This document shows positions 27,101 through 34,600 of a stretch of 64,000 nt of DNA, in pieces. Source of the stretch: Hymenobacter lucidus. Lineage in GTDB: Bacteria; Bacteroidota; Bacteroidia; Cytophagales; Hymenobacteraceae. Position 1 is the first letter of the stretch. Each line of letters opens with the position of its first letter. The DNA is taken from NCBI RefSeq assembly GCF_020447265.1, contig NZ_JAJADR010000001.1, positions 186,001-250,000 on the forward strand, written 5' to 3'. The position numbers and the translations under genes are program-made. The notes below the pieces were generated by a model. It saw nothing but the letters and a program-made list of their open reading frames with translations, had not been told where the DNA came from and made no database searches.

Positions 27101-28239
27101 GTAGGTACAGCGCCCGAGTTTATGCTGAAGTTGGTAACGGCCGGAGCCGTCTGGATGGTGTAGGGGGTCGCTCCGAACGTATTGTCCAGGAAGTCCGACA
27201 CCTGCACATTCGTGATAGTAGTAGTGCCGGTGTTTTTTACCCGGATGGCGAAACTGATGTCGTAGTAAGTGCGGCGGTTGCCGCCGGTTTGACCGTTGTT
27301 GCTAACAGCCAAACCCGTAAACTCCTTCACCACGTCGATCCGCTCACTAGGGTTGATGCAGCTGGCGCCGTCGCTGTTGGGGGCCGCGTCTACGCTGCTA
27401 ATCAGGGTGGAGGTTCCGTTCGTCAGGTTGATGGAGTAGATACCACCCGTGTTAGAGTACGAGTACAGGTTACCGGCAATGTCGAAGAAGTTCGAGCCCA
27501 GAATCTGGGTGGAAGTGCTGGCACTGGCAATGGGAGTTTGTACTGCCCGGGTTACATTCTGAGCATCCGTGACGATTTCGATGCTGAACAGGTTGTCCAG
27601 TTCACTCGAGCCGTAGAGCTTGTTGGTAGTGGGGCTGTAGGCAATATCGGTGTAGTCGGCCGTAGCGGCGGTGCCGTTAGGCTGTACCAGCGGCAGCTCA
27701 TCGTGGCTGGTAAGTACGGTGCTGAAGTCAGAAAGCTTCAGGCGAAACAGGGTATTCAGAAACTGGCCCGCGCTGTTTCGGGTCGTCAGGTACATATTAC
27801 CCTGCTTGTCGATGGAGCCCGAGTTGTATTGGGCCAGCGGCAGGTTAGTCTTGCCCAGGTCACGAATACCGCCCCGACCAATACGGTAGAGGTGAATACC
27901 GGTCGTGGCATTCAGAAACGTGGCGTTGTTGTCGGCCGGATAGGTAATAGCATACAGGTAGCTATCCTGGGGGTTGTAGCCCAGGGCATTAACTACCACT
28001 CCCAGATTACCGGTGTTGTTGGTGCCGCCAAACGTAAATACGCTGGTGGAGTATGCAGCCGTGGAACGGTCTACAACGTACAGTGCGGAGTAAGCTGTGG
28101 CTCCGGTTCCGATCTGGCGAATCTGGTAGAAAGTACCGTCGCAAGAGAAGGCTGTGCCTTCAGACTGGGCTTGTGCCTTTTGCGGAGAAAGTGCCAACAA
28201 GAATAACAGCACAGCTGTTAAGCGTAAGACTGTTGTCAT
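24160..28239 (-). CDS. Type IX-secreted beta-helix surface protein
   Basis: A 1359-residue secreted protein. After the signal peptide (ending KAQAQ) comes a propeller-like N-terminal region, then a DUF11-like segment (VKNTGTTTITNVQVSDF) and an SdrB-like segment with VFEDVNYGGGAGRNQPNSSG. A right-handed beta-helix follows, with repeated NTITGN/NTISGN coils, and then a fibronectin-like domain with LTTFEARAVGQNAQLTWTTA. The last 75 residues form a Por sorting domain (VYPNPVVADTKLDL to LTKRIVKN), which sends proteins through the type IX system. The Met before TTVLRLTAV fits a signal peptide; an earlier in-frame Met at 28299 does not. Likely cell-surface or matrix; ligand unknown. Confidence 0.82.
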   Translation of the reverse strand: MTTVLRLTAVLLFLLALSPQKAQAQSEGTAFSCDGTFYQIRQIGTGATAYSALYVVDRSTAAYSTSVFTFGGTNNTGNLGVVVNALGYNPQDSYLYAITYPADNNATFLNATTGIHLYRIGRGGIRDLGKTNLPLAQYNSGSIDKQGNMYLTTRNSAGQFLNTLFRLKLSDFSTVLTSHDELPLVQPNGTAATADYTDIAYSPTTNKLYGSSELDNLFSIEIVTDAQNVTRAVQTPIASASTSTQILGSNFFDIAGNLYSYSNTGGIYSINLTNGTSTLISSVDAAPNSDGASCINPSERIDVVKEFTGLAVSNNGQTGGNRRTYYDISFAIRVKNTGTTTITNVQVSDFLDNTFGATPYTIQTAPAVTNFSINSGAVPTLAANAAFDGATTDADLLSGNQSLTAGQSALITFTARLTFAGGTPTIPNTIFNNSAYASTTSGTGNQGHIKLSNGTVIPPGNLLAQDQSTNSGGLPLTANGDTPSPTPVRLTAAIQGTVFEDVNYGGGAGRNQPNSSGQGTAARVELYSVVSAGGVDTYTYLNATTTDANGNYIFTTTTGTNNLAANTTYGIRVVNNSVRSTRPGSTSALLPVQTFRTDATTATLAEVTDRVGGEQPDEADYGNGGTGTLPLSGADATQEIQTITKVLTPASGPRVGIDFGFNFDVVVNTNNTGQGSLRQFITNSNTLTNENLAQTSPLAGGTLTAGTEYAVFMLSDGRTTGTALPGLRLGTPAPTTYNATTGVFTFNVTGSTLPTITDNNTAIDGKLQSRLTGEDAAVSATSTGAEIALNFSANPPTTKGVGGLSTTGANTRFASLSLSNAQNSSLDIAGGFASDGSAVTFVLASSAGSIVTDVTTANNAVASVLLLNGATDISVTNNILRTGKASTATASTFAFDGAGILISNSSGNTITGNTISGNAGYGIEFQAAGSAVNDGNTISGNTITGNGASTLQTRDAGISIARGNNNLISANTITGNSGDGIMAMTGTSGNRFSQNNTSGNNGSGVTGNLGIDLSADATINGDGVSLNANGKTASTGANGVLNFPVFTQATISGTNLLVTGYSRTGAVIEFFIASADPTNFGEGATYFATATENTSADVDRRIGTYSGVVGNMGLNQGSETNASRFAFSIPVTAAQITSLTTNKLTATATVPATVDGLNVGNTSEFSGIITVTNNAPLPVELTTFEARAVGQNAQLTWTTASEKNNDHFVVERAYGEQAFTQIATVKGAGTSLQEHSYSFTDAGIGAKNVGTIYYRLKQIDTDGTVNQGPVRTLIFTGEKAADAGVYPNPVVADTKLDLTALPAGSYQVSIVDMTGRTLSTETYAGGIRHPFAVRELTAGSYLVVVRGNNVKLTKRIVKN

Positions 28240-28671
28240 AGGAAAGTTTATAAAAAGAGCAGAGAAAATTCTAAAAAGTGTTGGTTTCTGTTCAGACACA
28301 CTAACCAGTATGCAAACTTACTCTGTACAACTTAATTACCTCTAGTTTTTCGCCGAACATTTGCAGCCGCTCGCTGAATTGCGCTGGTTTTTGTCTGAGC
28401 ATTTCTGGATCATTCCCTGGTTGACAGTGAAGACGCTCTTTAAAGAATCCAACTGCCTGGAAAGAGCTAAGCTGAAGTGTAGGAAGCCGGGCATCTCAAC
28501 TCATATTCTGTAACGGTACAATTTCTGCCTTACCGCTGCCGGTAAGATTGTCATTTACCGATACGATTTGGATTGCAGAGTGGATTGCCCACCCCTGACA
28601 GATAGGGAAAAGGCCAGAAAACTTGTCCGTTTCCTGGCCCTCTAGCCTGCCGCCGTAGCTCTACAAATGGG
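28240..28671. other. Intergenic region upstream of the T9SS gene
   Basis: About 430 bases. On the reverse strand TAAGTTTG (28320-28313) matches the -7 consensus and lies about 75 bases before the T9SS start, but no -33 TTG is correctly spaced. A small hairpin (CTTACCG at 28529, CGGTAAG at 28540) is present. The right end holds the malQ terminator. No coding frame recognised. Confidence 0.5.
28612..28639 (-). terminator. Terminator of malQ
   Basis: GGCCAGAAAAC (28612-28622) pairs with GTTTCCTGGCC (28629-28639) with one mismatch. On the reverse strand the stem is followed by TTTT. It begins 33 bases after the malQ stop. Confidence 0.65.
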
Positions 28672-31410
28672 TTAATAGACCCGCTGCCGACCGCTACGGT
28701 TCAGCAGCAGTTGTACATCGTGGTTGAAGCCTACTTCCTGCACCAGGTCTTCCAGGTTCAGGTGCAGGCGGTACTTCCAGAAGTGGGTTGGGTTGCTGGG
28801 CACGTTGATCTGCTCGTCGAGTGGGTTGGCCCGGCGCAAGTCCGAGTCCATAGCCAGCAGGTCCTGAAGCGGGAATACGGCCCACATAGCGGGTGAGTGC
28901 AGGTGTTGCAGCGTTATTTCACGGGCTACCCACGGCTCGCAGTGGTAGGGTGCACCCTCGCCCCAGTGGCCCAGGGTATTTTCGAAGAAGCGTTGGGTGC
29001 GGGTCGGGTCTTCTTCCCACCAGCCGCGCACGGTGCTCATGTCGTGGGAGCCAGGGCTGACGACAGACAGGTACGGCGCTGCGCCGGGGTGGCCGAATTC
29101 TGTTTTGGGGTCGGAGGGCATGCGCTGGATGTTGAGGCCTAGAATGCCCAGCGCTTTCATCACGCCCGGCACCGACTCGGGCACCATGCCCAGGTCTTCG
29201 CCACAGATGAGCATATTGGTGGCGTAACGCACGGCGGGTAGCTTCACCATGCCCTGCTCACGCCAGAAGTCCTCATGGCGACGGTAGAAAAAGTCGTTGT
29301 AGAGGTCGTGGAGGCGGTGGCGGGTATGCTCATCCAGCTCCCGGAACGAGTAGGTTTTGGGCAGCGTGATGCGCGGGTGGTAGAAGTCGGCCTGCTCGGC
29401 GGGCACAAACAGCACCTCGTTCACCAGCTTATACAGGCCCGTGCGCAGCCACACGTAGTGGTCGTGGTTGCTGGGCTCGGCGGCAATTTTGTGCTCGAAT
29501 ACTTCCTCAATCTGCCGCTGGGTGCGCAGGTGCTGTTTCAGGTGGAAGATGCCGTGGCTGGCTTCGTCCAGAAACTCGTTTTTCACCGCTTCGGCCTGCT
29601 CCTTAAAGATATCGGTCAGGATGTGCCAGCGGATATAAGGCTCACACAGGCGGCTGTGGTCGAACCAGCCGATGCGCTGCTCGATTTCGTGGCGGTGCAG
29701 GGGCAGGGCCGGCGAGAAGTGCCCGAGCAGACCTTCTACTGAGTGGCCAGGCATTTCCCAGATGCGGAAAAAGCCCAGAATATGGTCGATGCGCAGCGCG
29801 TCGAAGTAGCGTGAAAGGTGACTCATGCGCTGCTTCCACCAGGCGTAGCCGTCTTCGGCCATCCCCTCCCAGTTGTAGGTCGGGAAGCGCCAGTTCTGGC
29901 CCGTGGTCGAGAAGTCGTCCGGCGGGGCCCCGGCCTGCTGGTCCATGTGGTAGAGTTCGGGCTGGGTCCAGGCATCGGCCGAGTGGCGGTAGATACCGAT
30001 GGGTAGGTCGCCTTTCATCACCACGCCGCTCTGGCGGGCATATTCCACGGCTTCGAGCAGCTGCTTGTCGAGGTGGAACTGGGTGAAGAAGTGCAGGCCG
30101 AACTCGTCGAAATCCGCCTGGTCTTCACTGGTGAGCTGCTCCAGATTCTGAGGCGTCTGAAACTCGGCGGGCCACTTGCTGAAGTCGGCCGTGCCAAACC
30201 GGTCCCGCAGGGCCGAGAAGGCTGCGTAGGGTACCAGCCAGCTTTGCTGCTCGGCCCGGAACTTCTGGAACTCGGGGTCGGCCAAGAATTTGGCCTTCTC
30301 CTGCTTATATAGGGTCTTGATGAACTGCCACTTGGCGTTCATCACCGGCTCGTAGTCCACAAAGTCGCGCTGGTTAAACTCGTCGCGCAACTTCTCCAGC
30401 TCCTGGCGGTCAGCAGCTTCCTGGAACTCGGCAATATCGTCCAGGTTGAGGTACTGCGGGTGCAGGGCAAACACCGAAATGGCCGCGTAGGGGTACGAAT
30501 CGACCCAGGTATGGGTGGCGGTGGTATCGTTGATGGGCAGAATCTGCACCATCTTCAGCCCGGTGCTGGCGGCCCAGTCGATGAGCAGCTTCAGGTCGGG
30601 AAACTCCCCTACGCCCAAGCCGCGGCGGCTGCGCAGCGCGAATACCGGCAAGGCTACGCCCGCCCCGCGCCAGTGGCCGGTGGGGTAGCGGAAATGTTCA
30701 TCGGCCCGCACCCGCAACGTTTTGCGGTCGGCTGAGGGCGAAATAACCCGGTCGTCGCCCGCCTCCAGATGCAGTATTTTCTTTTCCCGTGGGTCCCAGA
30801 TGCCGTATTTATACTGCGTGGTGCGCTCAGGGTGCTCCAGGGCTACGTCGGCCGTCCAGGTTGGGTAGTCGGCGTCGGAGAGGACGACGGCCTTGCGGGC
30901 GTCCCAGGCGCCGAGGGCTGGGTCGGAGCCGAGCACGCAGAGCTGGTGGTCAGAATCGACGCGGGGGGCAGCCAGCTGGAAGCGCACCACCGAATCGGCG
31001 AGGCGGGCGGCGGGCTGAGCAGCTTTGGTGGCGGGCCGGGCCGGGCGGCGCATCAGGGCCTTGGTGAAGGCGGCGGTGTGCAGCTCGTTTTCGGGCTGAG
31101 CGGCGGCGCGCCAGTAGTCTTCGAGCACAATACGGCCAAACTGGCGGCCGTCGTAGCTTACCTGCCGGTTTTCGCCCCACTCCCAATCCTGGTTGCCGGT
31201 ACGCTCATCCAGCAGAATGTACTTGTACTCTACCGTGCCGGCCGCTTCGTCGGGCAAGCTGATTTCCTGGCTCCAGGTACCGGAAGCAGGGTGATAGTGC
31301 AGGTTCAGGGCCTGAGCCAGGTTCCAGGAGCCCAGGGCGGGCTCGGAGCCGCACACCACCAGCCGCTGGCCCCAGGCAGTGTGGAATGGCAGGGTAAAAC
31401 GTAGAATCAT
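28672..31410 (-). CDS. malQ: 4-alpha-glucanotransferase with two CBM20 domains
   Basis: A 912-residue amylomaltase-type enzyme (GH77) that transfers alpha-1,4-glucan segments in maltodextrin or glycogen turnover. Two N-terminal starch-binding CBM20 modules (about 1-100 and 145-240) each show VCGSEPALGSWN or VLGSDPALGAWD. The catalytic barrel contains DALRIDHILGFF (nucleophile Asp), GEDLGMVPESV (acid/base Glu) and GSHDMSTVRGWWEED. This two-CBM20 form corresponds to plant DPE2 and bacterial relatives, which act on soluble heteroglycan or glycogen. No signal peptide, so cytoplasmic. TATCTTTC on the reverse strand (31444-31437) could be its -7 element. Confidence 0.93.
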   Translation of the reverse strand: MILRFTLPFHTAWGQRLVVCGSEPALGSWNLAQALNLHYHPASGTWSQEISLPDEAAGTVEYKYILLDERTGNQDWEWGENRQVSYDGRQFGRIVLEDYWRAAAQPENELHTAAFTKALMRRPARPATKAAQPAARLADSVVRFQLAAPRVDSDHQLCVLGSDPALGAWDARKAVVLSDADYPTWTADVALEHPERTTQYKYGIWDPREKKILHLEAGDDRVISPSADRKTLRVRADEHFRYPTGHWRGAGVALPVFALRSRRGLGVGEFPDLKLLIDWAASTGLKMVQILPINDTTATHTWVDSYPYAAISVFALHPQYLNLDDIAEFQEAADRQELEKLRDEFNQRDFVDYEPVMNAKWQFIKTLYKQEKAKFLADPEFQKFRAEQQSWLVPYAAFSALRDRFGTADFSKWPAEFQTPQNLEQLTSEDQADFDEFGLHFFTQFHLDKQLLEAVEYARQSGVVMKGDLPIGIYRHSADAWTQPELYHMDQQAGAPPDDFSTTGQNWRFPTYNWEGMAEDGYAWWKQRMSHLSRYFDALRIDHILGFFRIWEMPGHSVEGLLGHFSPALPLHRHEIEQRIGWFDHSRLCEPYIRWHILTDIFKEQAEAVKNEFLDEASHGIFHLKQHLRTQRQIEEVFEHKIAAEPSNHDHYVWLRTGLYKLVNEVLFVPAEQADFYHPRITLPKTYSFRELDEHTRHRLHDLYNDFFYRRHEDFWREQGMVKLPAVRYATNMLICGEDLGMVPESVPGVMKALGILGLNIQRMPSDPKTEFGHPGAAPYLSVVSPGSHDMSTVRGWWEEDPTRTQRFFENTLGHWGEGAPYHCEPWVAREITLQHLHSPAMWAVFPLQDLLAMDSDLRRANPLDEQINVPSNPTHFWKYRLHLNLEDLVQEVGFNHDVQLLLNRSGRQRVY

Positions 31411-31602
31411 GGGAGGGTGGAAATCGAATTGGAGGCGAAAGATAATAGAGTGAAAGGGGAAGTTTTTACCGGCCGGCCCGAATTGATTAGTTGCGTAGTT
31501 AATTGCGGTATTTCAGAATTCTGCGGCGCAATATAAATGTCTGTAAATTAGTTTTTTATCCCTTGGTCGGGCTCGGGTGTAGGCGTGGTCGATTTTTACT
31601 GA

Positions 31603-31631
31603 TTTGCATTATCATGGAAACGCTATGTTTT
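31603..31631 (+). promoter_or_regulatory. Probable promoter for tamB-tamL
   Basis: TTTG (31603-31606), 17 bases, then TATGTTTT (31624-31631), one mismatch from TAnnTTTG. It lies 32 bases before the chosen tamB start. Confidence 0.42.
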
Positions 31632-31663
31632 AGCGCGAAACCCCAGATGCCCCGAACGGCTTT

Positions 31664-34600
31664 ATGGCCGGGCCAGGCCAACCTGCGGCCTTGGTTTTGC
31701 GTTTGGACACGCGTACCTCTTACTCCCGTTGCGCCATTAACTCTCTACCTACCTACGCCCGCCGCGCCCTTTACACCGTTTTGGGGCTTGTGGCCTTTGT
31801 GCTGCTGCTGGTAATCGGGGCAGTCGTGGCTTTGCAGTTTCCGGCTACCCAGGACTTCGTGGCCCGCAAGGCCGAAGGCTACCTGCGCGACAAGCTCGGC
31901 ACGGAAGTGCGGATTGGAAAATTCCGTACCGACTTCCGCAATGCCATTTCCTTTGATAATGTGTATCTGGAAGACCAGCAGCGCGATACATTGCTGTCCG
32001 TTGGTCATCTGGGCCTGAATCTGGACTTGTGGGCTTTGACCAAATCCCAGATCAACGTGAAGTCGTTGGAGCTGAATGACGGTACGCTGCACATCAAGCG
32101 TACCGAGCCCGACAGCGTGTCGAACTACGACTTTATCGTGGCGGCCTTTACTTCTGGTGACACCACAACCACCGCGCCAGCCGACTCGACGGGCGGCTTC
32201 AAATACAACATCGGCGACCTGCACCTGTCCAATATCTACCTCACTTACCAGGACCAGGTTGACGGCAACGACATTAAAACCAAAGTCGGCGACCTAGCCG
32301 TGACGATGGATGAGGTGGACGTGGATCAGTCGATTTACCGGATTAATACGGCCGCGCTGAAAAACACCAGCATCGGGATAGTGCAAACCAAGGTGCCGCC
32401 GGACACGCCTTCCGAGCCACTAACGACCGTGTTTGGCCTCAACAGCGCCGCGCTGAATAACGTGAGTCTGACGTACCGCAACAACGTGGCCGCGCAGTTT
32501 ATCAGCACCCGCATCGGTGAGGCGCAAGCTACGGCCGACAACATCGATTTGATCAAGTCGCGCATCGATTTGAACACCCTCACACTGCGCAACACCTCGG
32601 TGGCCTACGCCCAGAACGAGAATGTGCCGGTAGAGCAGCGTGTAGTCAACCCGGCCGAAGCAGTGCGGGATTTAAATGAGTCGGTGGAAAAAGCTACCGG
32701 CGCGTCTACCAGCTGGGTCGTTACGCTCAAGAAGTCTGACATCAGCGGGGTAGACGTGGCCTTCGACAACTTCGACGAGCCCAAGCAGCGCACCCGCGTG
32801 CCGGCCATGGACTACAATCACCTCAAATTCACGGATCTGGTGCTGAATACGGAGAATCTGTTTTACTCCGAGAATAGCACCACGGGCCGTATTGTGAATC
32901 TGGCGGGCAAGGAGAAGAGTGGCTTCCAAGTGCAGAGCGCCACGGCTGATGTGATTTTCGACTCGGTGCAGACCCGGCTGGATAACCTGGATTTGATAAC
33001 GCCCCACACCCGCATCCGCCAGACGCTGGCCATGCGCTACAAGAGCCTCGACGCGCTGGCCGACACCAAGCAGCTGCCCAATCTGGGCATCGAGGGCGAC
33101 CTGCGCAACGTGCGCCTCGGCTTCCGCGACATCCTCTACCTGGCCCCCGACCTGGCCGGTACGCCGCCGTTCAATACCGGTGCGAATCAGTCGGTGCTAG
33201 TGAGCGGCAAAGTAACCGGGCGTGTGGGTGATATGCGCATTCAGAATCTGGACTTTGTGGGCTTCCGCAATACGGTGGTAAAGGCCAGCGGCCGAATCGT
33301 GGGCTTGCCCGAAACCGACCGGCGCCTGTACACCGATCTGAACATCAAGCAATTTTCAACCTCGGATGCGGATTTGAAAAGCCTGCTGCCGAAAGGCACG
33401 ATTCCGGCCGAATACCGCCTGCCAGCCCGCATGACAGTGGCCGGCACGTTTAAAGGCCGACCCACGGCCCAGATTTTCGACGCCAACCTGCGCGCTACTA
33501 CCAGCTTCGGCAACGCCACGGCCAAGGTGGATATGGGGGCGGGCCCGAAAGGGCAGGAGCCGATTACGGCCACCTTTGCCACCCAGGGCCTCGACGTAGG
33601 CAAGTTTCTGCGCGACCCGACCATTGGCAAAATTACGGCCAACGGCCGCCTGAACGCGCGCGGCCTCGACCCGGCCCAGATGCGCGGCAAGCTGGTGGCT
33701 AACGTGCAGAGCGCCCAGTACAACGGCTACAACTACCGCGGCATTACGGCTAACGTGGACATTGACCGGCAGATTTACAAAGTGGATGCCCGCAGCAAGG
33801 ACGACCCCAACCTGAACCTGGACCTGCTGGCTACCGTGAATCTGCGCGACGCCAACAACCCGACTTACACCGTAGACCGCCTCAATTTGCGCGGGGCCAA
33901 CCTCACCGCCCTGGGCTTCTACACCGGCGGCGACCTGCGCATCCAGGGCGACCTGCAGGCCAACATCAGCGGCTCGGACCTGAACTCACTGAACGGCACG
34001 TTCTCGGGCCGCCGCCTCGTAATTGTGAAAGACAACCAGCCCTTTGCCCTCGACTCGCTCAGTGGCCGAATTCTGCAGCGACCGGGCCGCACTGAGGTTG
34101 ACTTTGCCTCTAACGTGCTGGATGCCACGCTACGCGGCAACACCCGCCTGGGCGACATTGCCCTGGAGCTACAGCGCCACATCGACCGATATTTCGACCT
34201 GCCCGGGGTGCGCTACACGGCCTCTAGCACGTACCGGCAGTTTACCTTCGATGCCAACCTGAAAGACCCGAAAATTGCCACTCAGCTGGTACCGGGCCTC
34301 AAGCAGATTTCGCCCTTCAAGCTGACCGGCAGCTACGACAGCCGCGCCGCCAACCTGACGTTGAACAGCCGCATTCCGCTGATTCGCTACGATGCCTACA
34401 CCCTGGATTCGTTGCGGCTCAACGTGTCGTCGGATGCGCAGAAGCTGGACTACGCCGTGCGGCTGCGACAGGCTAGCCAGGACACTTCCTTGCGTCTGCC
34501 CAACCCCAGTCTGGTGGGCAGCATTGCCAACAATAAGATTGGTACCAACCTGCGCATTGCCGAGTCGGACAGTGCCCAGCTGCTGAATGTGGCCGGGGTG

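Noticed and set aside
24253..28206. Several forward frames of 130-430 codons inside the T9SS gene
   Set aside because: They mirror the repetitive Thr/Asn/Gly codons of the real reverse gene and show no family features.
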